Assembly (NCBI RefSeq): GCF_040954835.1
Contig: NC_090709.1
Location: 38,808,776-38,872,775 of the forward strand
Origin: Lepisosteus oculatus
Lineage: Eukaryota > Chordata > Actinopteri > Semionotiformes > Lepisosteidae
Length of the DNA stretch: 64,000 bases
Direction of reading: 5' to 3'
In this document: in pieces, positions 1 to 12,741 of the stretch
Numbering within the stretch: the first letter of the stretch is position 1
How the letters are laid out: the number at the start of each line of letters is the position of its first letter
Program-made: the position numbers and the translations under genes
The notes under the pieces: generated by a model
Told to the model about the DNA's origin: nothing
Databases searched by the model: none
What the model saw: the letters and a program-made list of their open reading frames with translations, nothing else

Positions 1-3000
1 AGAGCTCACACACACTGTACTGAGACAGGAGAGACACACTGTACTACCAACACCACACTGATCACACTGACACAGGTACAGAGCTCACACACACTGTACT
101 GAGACAGGAGAGACACACTGTACTACCAACACCACACTGATCACACTGACACAGGTACAGAGCTCACACACACTGTACTGAGACAGGAGAGACACACTGT
201 ACTACCAACACCACACTGATCACACTGACACAGGTACAGAGCCACACACACTGTACTGAGACAGGAGAGACACACTGTACTACCAACACCACACTGATCA
301 CACTGACACAGGTACAGAGCTCACACACACTGTACTGAGACAGGAGAGACACACTGTACTACCAACACCACACTGATCACACTGACACAGGTACAGAGCT
401 CACACACACTGTACTGAGACAGGAGAGACACACTGTACTACCAACACCACACTGATCACACTGACACAGGTACAGAGCTCACACACACTGTACTGAGACA
501 GGAGAGACACACTGTACTACCAACACCACACTGATCACACTGACACAGGTACAGAGCTCACACACACTGTACTGAGACAGGAGAGACACACTGTACTACC
601 AACACCACACTGATCACACTGACACAGGTACAGAGCTCACACACACTGTACTGAGACAGGAGAGACACACTGTACTACCAACACCACACTGATCACACTG
701 ACACAGGTACAGAGCTCACACACACTGTACTGAGACAGGAGAGACACACTGTACTACCAACACCACACTGATCACACTGACACAGGTACAGAGCTCACAC
801 ACACTGTACTGAGACAGGAGAGACACACTGTACTACCAACACCACACTGACACAGGTACAGAGCTCACACACACTGTACTGAGACAGGAGAGACACACTG
901 TACTACCAACACCACACTGATCATACTGACACAGGTACAGAGCTCACACACACTGTACTGAGACAGGAGAGACACACTGTATTACCAACACCACACTGAT
1001 CATACTGACACAGGTACAGAGCTCACACACACTGTACTGAGACAGGAGAGACACACTGTACTACCAACACCACACTGATCATACTGACACAGGTACAGAG
1101 CTCACACACACTGTACTGAGACAGGAGAGACACACTGTACTACCAACACCACACTGATCACACTGACACAGGTACAGAGCTCACACACACTGTACTGAGA
1201 CAGGAGAGACACACTGTACTACCAACACCACACTGATCACACTGACACAGGTACAGAGCTCACACACACTGTACTGAGACAGGAGAGACACACTGTACTA
1301 CCAACACCACACTGATCACACTGACACAGGTACAGAGCTCACACACACTGTACTGAGACAGGAGAGACACACTGTACTACCAACACCACACTGATCACAC
1401 TGACACAGGTACAGAGCTCACACACACTGTACTGAGACAGGAGAGACACACTGTACTACCAACACCACACTGATCACACTGACACAGGTACAGAGCTCAC
1501 ACACACTGTACTGAGACAGGAGAGACACACTGTACTACCAACACCACACTGATCACACTGACACAGGTACAGAGCTCACACACACTGTACTGAGACAGGA
1601 GAGACACACTGTACTACCAACACCACACTGGTCACACTGACACAGGTACAGAGCCACACACACTGTACTGAGACAGGAGAGACACACTGTACTACCAACA
1701 CCACACTGATCACACTGACACAGGTACAGAGCTCACACACACTGTACTGAGACAGGAGAGACACACTGTACTACCAACACCACACTGATCATACTGACGC
1801 AGGTACAGAGCTCACACACACTGTACTGAGACAGGAGAGACACACTGTACTACCAACACCACACTGATCACACTGACACAGGTACAGAGCTCACACACAC
1901 TGTACTGAGACAGGAGAGACACACTGTACTACCAACACCACACTGATCACACTGACACAGGTACAGAGCCACACACACTGTACTGAGACAGGAGAGACAC
2001 ACTGTACTACCAACACCACACTGATCACACTGACACAGGTACAGAGCTCACACACACTGTACTGAGACAGGAGAGACACACTGTACTACCAACACCACAC
2101 TGATCACACTGACACAGGTACAGAGCTCACACACACTGTACTGAGACAGGAGAGACACACTGTACTACCAACACCACACTGATCACACTGACACAGGTAC
2201 AGAGCTCACACACACTGTACTGAGACAGGAGAGACACACTGTACTACCAACACCACACTGATCACACTGACACAGGTACAGAGCTCACACACACTGTACT
2301 GAGACAGGAGAGACACACTGTACTACCAACACCACACTGATCACACTGACACAGGTACAGAGCTCACACACACTGTACTGAGACAGGAGAGACACACTGT
2401 ACTACCAACACCACACTGATCACACTGACACAGGTACAGAGCTCACACACACTGTACTGAGACAGGAGAGACACACTGTACTACCAACACCACACTGATC
2501 ACACTGACACAGGTACAGAGCCACACACACTGTACTGAGACAGGAGAGACACACTGTACTACCAACACCACACTGATCACACTGACACAGGTACAGAGCT
2601 CACACACACTGTACTGAGACAGGAGAGACACACTGTACTACCAACACCACACTGATCACACTGACACAGGTACAGAGCCACACACACTGTACTGAGACAG
2701 GAGAGACACACTGTACTACCAACACCACACTGATCACACTGACACAGGTACAGAGCTCACACACACTGTACTGAGACAGGAGAGACACACTGTACTACCA
2801 ACACCACACTGATCACACTGACACAGGTACAGAGCTCACACACACTGTACTGAGACAGGAGAGACACACTGTACTACCAACACCACACTGATCACACTGA
2901 CACAGGTACAGAGCTCACACACACTGTACTGAGACAGGAGAGACACACTGTACTACCAACACCACACTGATCACACTGACACAGGTACAGAGCCACACAC

Positions 3001-6000
3001 ACTGTACTGAGACAGGAGAGACACACTGTACTACCAACACCACACTGATCACACTGACACAGGTACAGAGCTCACACACACTGTACTGAGACAGGAGAGA
3101 CACACTGTACTACCAACACCACACTGATCACACTGACACAGGTACAGAGCTCACACACACTGTACTGAGACAGGAGAGACACACTGTACTACCAACACCA
3201 CACTGATCACACTGACACAGGTACAGAGCTCACACACACTGTACTGAGACAGGAGAGACACACTGTACTACCAACACCACACTGATCACACTGACACAGG
3301 TACAGAGCTCACACACACTGTACTGAGACAGGAGAGACACACTGTACTACCAACACCACACTGATCACACTGACACAGGTACAGAGCTCACACACACTGT
3401 ACTGAGACAGGAGAGACACACTGTACTACCAACACCACACTGATCACACTGACACAGGTACAGAGCTCACACACACTGTACTGAGACAGGAGAGACACAC
3501 TGTACTACCAACACCACACTGATCACACTGACACAGGTACAGAGCTCACACACACTGTACTGAGACAGGAGAGACACACTGTACTACCAACACCACACTG
3601 ACACAGGTACAGAGCTCACACACACTGTACTGAGACAGGAGAGACACACTGTACTACCAACACCACACTGATCATACTGACACAGGTACAGAGCTCACAC
3701 ACACTGTACTGAGACAGGAGAGACACACTGTACTACCAACACCACACTGATCACACTGACACAGGTACAGAGCCACACACACTGTACTGAGACAGGAGAG
3801 ACACACTGTACTACCAACACCACACTGATCACACTGACACAGGTACAGAGCTCACACACACTGTACTGAGACAGGAGAGACACACTGTACTACCAACACC
3901 ACACTGATCACACTGACACAGGTACAGAGCTCACACACACTGTACTGAGACAGGAGAGACACACTGTACTACCAACACCACACTGATCACACTGACACAG
4001 GTACAGAGCTCACACACACTGTACTGAGACAGGAGAGACACACTGTACTACCAACACCACACTGATCATACTGACACAGGTACAGAGCCACACACACTGT
4101 ACTGAGACAGGAGAGACACACTGTACTACCAACACCACACTGGTCACACTGACACAGGTACAGAGCCACACACACTGTACTGAGACAGGAGAGACACACT
4201 GTACTACCAACACCACACTGATCATACTGACACAGGTACAGAGCTCACACACACTGTACTGAGACAGGAGAGACGCACTGTACTACCAACACCACACTGA
4301 TCATACTGACACAGGTACAGAGCTCACACACACTGTACTGAGACAGGAGAGACACACTGTACTACCAACACCACACTGATCATACTGACACAGGTACAGA
4401 GCTCACACACACTGTACTGAGACAGGAGAGACACACTGTACTACCAACACCACACTGATCACACTGACACAGGTACAGAGCTCACACACACTGTACTGAG
4501 ACAGGAGAGACACACTGTACTACCAACACCACACTGATCACACTGACACAGGTACAGAGCTCACACACACTGTACTGAGACAGGAGAGACACACTGTACT
4601 ACCAACACCACACTGATCACAGTGACACAGGTACAGAGCTCACACACACTGTACTGAGACAGGAGAGACACACTGTACTACCAACACCACACTGATCACA
4701 CTGACACAGGTACAGAGCTCACACACACTGTACTGAGACAGGAGAGACACACTGTACTACCAACACCACACTGGTCACACTGACACAGGTACAGAGCTCA
4801 CACACACTGTACTGAGACAGGAGAGACACACTGTACTACCAACACCACACTGATCACACTGACACAGGTACAGAGCTCACACACACTGTACTGAGACAGG
4901 AGAGACACACTGTACTACCAACACCACACTGATCACACTGACACAGGTACAGAGCCACACACACTGTACTGAGACAGGAGAGACACACTGTACTACCAAC
5001 ACCACACTGATCATACTGACGCAGGTACAGAGCTCACACACACTGTACTGAGACAGGAGAGACACACTGTACTACCAACACCACACTGATCATACTGACA
5101 CAGGTACAGAGCTCACACACACTGTACTGAGACAGGAGAGACACACTGTACTACCAACACCACACTGATCACACTGACACAGGTACAGAGCTCACACACA
5201 CTGTACTGAGACAGGAGAGACACACTGTACTACCAACACCACACTGATCATATTGACACAGGTACAGAGCTCACACACACTGTACTGAGACAGGAGAGAC
5301 ACACTGTACTACCAACACCACACTGACACAGGTACAGAGCTCACACACTGTACTGAGACAGGAGAGACACACTGTACTACCAACACCACACTGACACAGG
5401 TACAGAGCCACACACACTGTACTGAGACAGGAGAGACACACTGTACTACCAACACCACACTGATCACACTGACACAGGTACAGAGCTCACACACACTGTA
5501 CTGAGACAGGAGAGACACACTGTACTACCAACACCACACTGACACAGGTACAGAGCTCACACACACTGTACTGAGACAGGAGAGACACACTGTACTACCA
5601 ACACCACACTGATCACACTGACACAGGTACAGAGCTCACACACACTGTACTGAGACAGGAGAGACACACTGTACTACCAACACCACACTGATCATATTGA
5701 CACAGGTACAGAGCTCACACACACTGTACTGAGACAGGAGAGACACACTGTACTACCAACACCACACTGACACAGGTACAGAGCTCACACACTGTACTGA
5801 GACAGGAGAGACACACTGTACTACCAACACCACACTGATCACACTGACACAGGTACAGAGCTCACACACACTGTACTGAGACAGGAGAGACACACTGTAC
5901 TACCAACACCACACTGATCACACTGACACAGGTACAGAGCTCACACACACTGTACTGAGACAGGAGAGACACACTGTACTACCAACACCACACTGATCAC

Positions 6001-7605
6001 ACTGACACAGGTACAGAGCTCACACACACTGTACTGAGACAGGAGAGACGCACTGTACTACCAACACCACACTGATCATACTGACACAGGTACAGAGCTC
6101 ACACACACTGTACTGAGACAGGAGAGACACACTGTACTACCAACACCACACTGATCACACTGACACAGGTACAGAGCTCACACACACTGTACTGAGACAG
6201 GAGAGACACACTGTACTACCAACACCACACTGATCACACTGACACAGGTACAGAGCTCACACACACTGTACTGAGACAGGAGAGACACACTGTACTACCA
6301 ACACCACACTGATCACACTGACACAGGTACAGAGCTCACACACACTGTACTGAGACAGGAGAGACACACTGTACTACCAACACCACACTGATCATACTGA
6401 CGCAGGTACAGAGCTCACACACACTGTACTGAGACAGGAGAGACACACTGTACTACCAACACCACACTGATCACACTGACACAGGTACAGAGCTCACACA
6501 CACTGTACTGAGACAGGAGAGACACACTGTACTACCAACACCACACTGATCATACTGACACAGGTACAGAGCTCACACACACTGTACTGAGACAGGAGAG
6601 ACACACTGTACTACCAACACCACACTGATCACACTGACACAGGTACAGAGCTCACACACACTGTACTGAGACAGGAGAGACACACTGTACTACCAACACC
6701 ACACTGATCATACTGACACAGGTACAGAGCTCACACACACTGTACTGAGACAGGAGAGACACACTGTACTACCAACACCACACTGATCACACTGACACAG
6801 GTACAGAGCCACACACACTGTACTGAGACAGGAGAGACACACTGTACTACCAACACCACACTGATCACACTGACACAGGTACAGAGCTCACACACACTGT
6901 ACTGAGACAGGAGAGACACACTGTACTACCAACACCACACTGATCACACTGACACAGGTACAGAGCTCACACACACTGTACTGAGACAGGAGAGACACAC
7001 TGTACTACCAACACCACACTGGTCACACTGACACAGGTACAGAGGTGACACACACTGTACTGAGACAGGAGAGACACACTGTACTACCAACACCACACTG
7101 ATCACACTGACACAGGTACAGAGCTCACACACACTGTACTGAGACAGGAGAGACACACTGTACTACCAACACCACACTGATCACACTGACACAGGTACAG
7201 AGCTCACACACACTGTACTGAGACAGGAGAGACACACTGTACTACCAACACCACACTGATCACACTGACACAGGTACAGAGCTCACACACACTGTACTGA
7301 GACAGGAGAGACACACTGTACTACCAACACCACACTGGTCACACTGACACAGGTACAGAGGTGACACACACTGTACTGAGACAGGAGAGACACACTGTAC
7401 TACCAACACCACACTGATCATACTGACACAGGTACAGAGCTCACACACACTGTACTGAGACAGGAGAGACACACTGTACTACCAACACCACACTGATCAC
7501 ACTGACACAGGTACAGAGCTCACACACACTGTACTGAGACAGGAGAGACACACTGTACTACCAACACCACACTGGTCACACTGACACAGGTACAGAGGTG
7601 ACACA
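1..7605. repeat. 79-bp minisatellite array, about 96 copies
   Basis: A 79-bp unit (starting AGAGCTCACACACACTGTAC) repeats head to tail from the first base to about 7605, so the array probably continues outside the window. Variants are a 78-bp form (AGAGCCACAC, one base lost), a 70-bp form lacking nine bases around GATCACACT, and scattered substitutions (GATCAC/GATCAT/GGTCAC; GACACA/GACGCA). Variant types recur in patches, as expected from unequal exchange or replication slippage. Short - strand frames of about 62 codons are by-products of the repeat. Confidence 0.97.
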
Positions 7606-9090
7606 CAGTCTGTTCAGTGTTTTCAGTTTGGTATGTTTTGAAATCGGTTAAGTAGCTAGGCACTAAAAATAGACTAAGTGACACAGTTGCTGTTAACCTT
7701 GAGGCTTGTCTTTCATTCATACTAATTTATTTCTTTTTCTTTAACAGAATCTTCTCTTCGTAAGGACTTTCAGTGTTGGATTTTCTCAATTTTACACTGT
7801 ATTTGAATATATTTCTTCTGATGTGTTGTAGATGCTGTACCATTTTTCCTAAGGTGAATTTCAATAACCAGGAAGATACTGCACAGTCCCCTACAGTGCA
7901 AGTCTGTACTTTTAATATGAGAGATGTAATTCTTGTAAATGTATTGCTATCTGTTGTACACATAAAGTTTTGGAAATTTGATTAATTGGTAATCTATAAT
8001 TCCTATTTTATAACTTAATAAGACTAACATTTCTTTTTAGTGTGTCTTTGGTTCTCAGTTGAAAATGTTTTTACTTGTACAATGCAACATTAAAAGAATT
8101 GTGAATGTTGTTGCGGTTTTTTCCTCCTTCAGACCAATAAACACAAATAAACCCCCAGATGTTAAACTATATTTCTGCAACCTGTACAGGCTGAAGACAT
8201 TCAGGGAGAAGTGAATGGAGAATTGGTTAATACACACAGAGTGCGCTAAGGGATGAATACTCAAACTAGGGTGATATAAGATGCAGGGATGGTTAACTAG
8301 TGAAGTCTGGAGATAATACCGAACTAGGATGGCTTCCAAACACTGTACAAGCAGCAAATAAACTTCAAGACTACACAAACCCTGGGAGATAGTTTAAAAT
8401 TTGATTGGTGTAGGGTTTTGCATGCAGATAGTAAAAACGGACCACAAGCATAAATCAAGAAATACTGAGCTAAGACAAGGCTGCAGATGAATATAGAAAA
8501 ACAGTGTGCAAAATTAGGTTAAAAAGTCATCCCAGCAGGTTTCTTCAGAATCAACTCTGAAATACTACAGCCTTGTTCTGGGTTCTTCAGTATATTTATA
8601 GTTTGATTTAGTACTCAATTCTTAATAAAAAAGCGAATTCAATTTAATAAATAAATCAGTTTAAATGAATAATATGAAGTTAATACATTGCAATGAATAT
8701 AAACCAAAATGTACAATTACTGTTTTATATATATGAATATACAGCTATGAATTATGATGTTTCTCAGAAATCCCTGCTGCATACGGCATCTGACTGCTGT
8801 TTGTAACTTATATTTCACTGATGACGCCTTTCCGTGGTGAGAGAACAAGAGACCATAGGTTGACTGCATTGTAGTCAGAACGTAATGTTGGTACAGTGTT
8901 ACAGTGCATCTCTGGGAAAGGGACACTATATATCACTGCATGTTTACAATAATATATAAATACTATTTTGTTAATAAGCTGTAATTACATTCTGGAACTT
9001 CCCCATGTGACTCTCTGTTCGGCTTAGTATAGAAGCAAATTTCTGAAAATGTAGGGCTCAGTCCTGTATTCTAGTATCCAGACAATTCAG
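7606..9090. other. AT-rich unique sequence, no gene recognised
   Basis: After the last 79-bp unit the sequence becomes AT-rich and non-repetitive. Frames are short (at most about 107 codons) and none resembles a known protein or has convincing splice-linked exons. I see no RNA gene. Confidence 0.6.
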
Positions 9091-9215
9091 GGGTTCCCAG
9101 CCCTGACCTTGGGGGACCACTCTCTCCCAGCTGATCACCTGTGAGAACCACTGGTCCAGAGTGGGAGCCTCCAGCCCTGCTCCATTAAATCAGAACCTTA
9201 TGAAGACCTGAAACT
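9091..9215. repeat. possible degenerate interspersed repeat
   Basis: The stretch with GGTTCCCAGCCCTGACCTTG, GAGAACCACTGGTCC and CCTCCAGCCCTGCTCC has the look of a decayed interspersed element common in vertebrate genomes. No second copy was found in the window, so the call rests on general resemblance only. Confidence 0.3.
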
Positions 9216-9394
9216 CTATCCCTGCCGTTGGTAAAACGGGTGATTTTTAAAATGAACAGACGTGAAGATAATTTTGAACAAAAATGATGAACCATCAGCT
9301 ATCAAGGGAATTGAGTTCCCATAAAAGGACAAATTGCTTGCTGAATTGATCAATAAATTACCAGTGTTCCAGTGCTGAAAAAAGAGATGTAATT

Positions 9395-9535
9395 TAGGCT
9401 GAACTGGATAGGGCTCAGGGCAGCACAGGGGTGCTGTCTGTGTGGAGTCTGCATGTTCTTCACCTGTTTCCTCCAGGTGCTCCGTTTTCCTCCCACAGTC
9501 CACAGACTTACTTATAAGTAGATAAATGAGCATCT
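9395..9535 (-). repeat. interspersed fish repeat, copy 1
   Basis: Read on the - strand it contains ACTGTGGGAGGAAAACGGAG, then CCTGGAGGAAAC, then GAACATGCAGACTCCACACA. The same ordered blocks occur on the + strand at about 43060-43165, and the last block at about 38100-38170. It is a dispersed element fragment. Its class is not assigned from sequence alone. Confidence 0.65.
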
Positions 9536-9565
9536 GGGAAAACTGCCCCTGGTGTGAGTACATGA

Positions 9566-12487
9566 GTGTCTGGTGTCTGTGTGTCCAGTGTTAGACTGGT
9601 GTCCAGTGAGGGACTGGTGTCCTGTGTTGGACTGGTGTCCAGTGAGAAGCTGGCGTCTTGTGTTGGACTGGTGTCCAGTGAGGGGGTGGTGTCCTGTGTT
9701 GGACTGGTGTCCAGTGAGGGGGTGGTGTCCTGTGTTGGACTGGTGTCCAGTTGTGGACTGGTGTCCAGTGAGGGGCTGGGGCCCAGTGGGGGGCTGGTGT
9801 CCAGTGAGGGGCTGGTGTGTCCTGTGAGAGACTGGTGTCCTGTGTTGGAGTGGTGTCCTGTGTTGGACTGGTGTCCAGTGAGGGGCTGGTGTCCTGTGTT
9901 GGACTGGTGTCCAGTGTTTGACTGGTGTTGTTGAACACGCTGTGAGAGACTGGTGTCCAGTGTTGGACTGGTGTCCAGTGAGGGGCTGGTGTCCAGTGTT
10001 TGACTGGTGTTGTTGAACACGCTGTGAGAGACTGGTGTCCAGTGTTGGACTGGTGTTGTTGAACACGCTGTGAGGGACTGGTGTCCAGTGCTGGACTGGT
10101 GTTGTTGAACACGCTGTGAGAGACTGGTGTCCAGTGTTGGACTGGTGTTGTTGAACACGCTGTGAGGGACTGGTGTCCAGTGTTTGACTGGTGTTGTTGA
10201 ACACGCTGTGAGGGACTGGTGTCCAGTGTTGGACTGGTGTTGTTGAACACGCTGTGAGAGACTGGTGTCCAGTGTTGGACTGGTGTCCAGTGAGGGGCTG
10301 GTGTCCAGTGAGGGGCTGGTGTTGTTGAACACGGTGTGAGAGACTGGTGTCCAGTGTTGGACTGGTGTCCAGTGAGGGGCTGGTGTCCAGTGTTTGACTG
10401 GTGTTGTTGAACACGCTGTGAGGGACCGGTCTCCAGTGATGGACTGGTGTTGTTGAACACGCTGTGAGGGGCTGGTGTCCAGTGTTGGACTGGTGTTGTT
10501 GAACACGCTGTGAGAGACTGGTGTCCAGTGTTGGACTGGTGTTGTTGAACACGCTGTGAGGGGCTGGTGTCCAGTGTTGGACTGGTGTTGTTGAACACGC
10601 TGTGAGAGACTGGTGTCCAGTGTTGGACTGGTGTTGTTGAACACGCTGTGAGAGACTGGTGTCCGGTGTTGGACTGGTGTTGTTGAACACGCTGTGAGAG
10701 ACTGGTGTCCGGTGTTGGACTGGTGTTGTTGATCACGCTGTGAGAGGCTGGTGTCCAGTGCTGGACGGGTGTTGTTGAACACGCTGTGAGAGACTGGTGT
10801 CCAGTGCTGGACGGGTGTTGTTGAACACGCTGTGAGAGACTGGTGTCCGGTGTTGGACTGGTGTTGTTGAACACGCTGTGAGGGACTGGTGTCCGGTGTT
10901 GGACTGGTGTTGTTGAACACGCTGTGAGGGACTGGTGTCCAGTGATGGACTGGTGTTGTTGAACATGCTGTGAGGGACTGGTGTCCAGTGTTGGACTGGT
11001 GTCCAGTGTTGGACTGGTGTTGTTGAACACGCTGTGAGAGACTGGTGTCCAGTGCTGGACTGGTGTTGTTGAACACGCTGTGAGAGACTGGTGTCCAGTG
11101 TTGGACTGGTGTTGTTGAACACGCTGTGAGAGACTGGTGTCCAGTGCTGGACGGGTGTTGTTGAACACGCTGTGAGGGACTGGTGTCCAGTGTTGGACTG
11201 GTGTTGTTGATCACGCTGTGAGAGACTGGTGTCCAGTGCTGGACGGGTGTTGTTGAACACGCTGTGAGAGACTGGTGTCCAGTGTTGGACTGGTGTCCAG
11301 TGTTGGACTGGTGTTGTTGAACACGCTGTGAGGGGCTGGTGTCCAGTGTTGGACTGGTGTTGTTGAACACGCTGTGAGGGACTGGTGTCCAGTGTTGGAC
11401 GGGTGTTGTTGAACACGCTGTGAGGGACTGGTGTCCAGTGTTGGACTGGTGTTGTTGATCACGCTGTGAGAGACTGGTGTCCAGTGCTGGACGGGTGTTG
11501 TTGAACACGCTGTGAGAGACTGGTGTCCAGTGTTGGACTGGTGTTGTTGAACACGCTGTGAGGGACTGGTGTCCAGTGTTGGACTGGTGTTGTTGATCAC
11601 GCTGTGAGAGACTGGTGTCCAGTGCTGGACGGGTGTTGTTGAACACGCTGTGAGAGACTGGTGTCCAGTGTTGGACTGGTGTTGTTGAACACGCTGTGAG
11701 GGGCTGGTGTCCAGTGTTGGACTGGTGTTGTTGAACACGCTGTGAGGGGCTGGTGTCCAGTGCTGGACGGGTGTTGTTGAACACGCTGTGAGAGACTGGT
11801 GTCCAGTGTTGGACTGGTGTTGTTGAACACGCTGTGAGAGACTGGTGTCCAGTGCTGGACGGGTGTTGTTGAACACGCTGTGAGAGACTGGTGTCCAGTG
11901 CTGGACGGGTGTTGTTGAACACGCTGTGAGAGACTGGTGTCCAGTGTTGGACTGGTGTTGTTGAACACGCTGTGAGAGACTGGTGTCCAGTGAGGGGCTG
12001 GTGTTGTTGAACACGCTGTGAGAGGCTGGTGTCCAGTGCTGGACTGGTGTTGTTGAACATGCTGTGAGAGACTGGTGTCCAGTGTTGGACTGGTGTTGTT
12101 GAACACGCTGTGAGAGACTGGTGTCCAGTGAGGGGCTGGTGTTGTTGAACACGCTGTGAGAGACTGGTGTCCAGTGCTGGACGGGTGTTGTTGAACACGC
12201 TGTGAGAGACTGGTGTCCAGTGCTGGACGGGTGTTGTTGAACACGCTGTGAGGGGCTGGTGTCCAGTGTTGGACTGGTGTTGTTGAACACGCTGTGAGGG
12301 ACTGGTGTCCAGTGTTGGACTGGTGTTGTTGAACACGCTGTGAGAGACTGGTGTCCAGTGCTGGACGGGTGTTGTTGAACACGCTGTGAGAGACTGGTGT
12401 CCAGTGTTGGACTGGTGTTGTTGAACACGCTGTGAGAGACTGGTGTCCAGTGCTGGACTGGTGTCCAGTGTTGGACTGGTGTTGTTG
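9566..12487. repeat. 46-bp minisatellite upstream of the beta1 gene
   Basis: The core unit is 46 bp (TGTTGTTGAACACGCTGTGA then GACTGGTGTCCAGTGTTGGACTGG). The first 370 bp (9566-9940) and scattered inserts use only an 18-19 bp sub-unit (GACTGGTGTCCAGTG...). Because 46 is not a multiple of three and the - strand unit has no stop, very long - strand open frames cross the array. They are artefacts. The array ends only about 40 bp before the X box of the adjoining class II promoter. Confidence 0.95.
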
Positions 12488-12527
12488 ATTGAACACGCTG
12501 CTCTCCGCGAGCCGGGCAGGCGCGTCT

Positions 12528-12569
12528 CCTGGCAGCTGATGACGTGCCCTGAGCGCCGCAGCGGATTGG
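12528..12569 (+). promoter_or_regulatory. MHC class II X1-X2-Y promoter of beta1
   Basis: CCTGGCAGCTGATG (12528-12541) resembles the X1 (RFX) box, overlapping TGATGACGT, an X2/CRE-like element. The inverted CCAAT Y box ATTGG lies at 12565-12569 with 23 nt between X1 and Y. It sits 116 bp before the beta1 ATG, the usual arrangement for class II promoters bound by RFX, CREB and NF-Y and co-activated by CIITA. No convincing S/W box was seen. Confidence 0.8.
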
Positions 12570-12680
12570 CGCGCCGCAGCCCGAGCCCGGCTCGCGCGGT
12601 GTAGTGTACGCCTCGCGCTCGGCTCGCTCCCCTCACACCGACGGAGCGTCTGGAGCGCGCTGGTTGAGCACGAGAGCGCC

Positions 12681-12741
12681 ATGGTTTCCTCGAGCCCCTG
12701 CTGTGCGAGCCTGCTGGTGCTGCTGCTGGCGTGCGGAGCAG
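12681..12741 (+). CDS. beta1 exon 1: signal peptide
   Basis: Encodes MVSSSPCCASLLVLLLACGA, a hydrophobic leader of 20 residues, and one base of the next codon. The ATG is the first after the X-Y promoter and sits in CGAGAGCGCCATGG, a good Kozak context. Donor G|GTAGGT. Confidence 0.9.

Noticed and set aside
1-7605. Regular direct repeats as a possible CRISPR array
   Set aside because: Units are contiguous with no unique spacers, in a vertebrate-type MHC context.
8055-9563. Short - strand frames of 69-115 codons in the AT-rich stretch
   Set aside because: No similarity, no splice context, lengths expected by chance.
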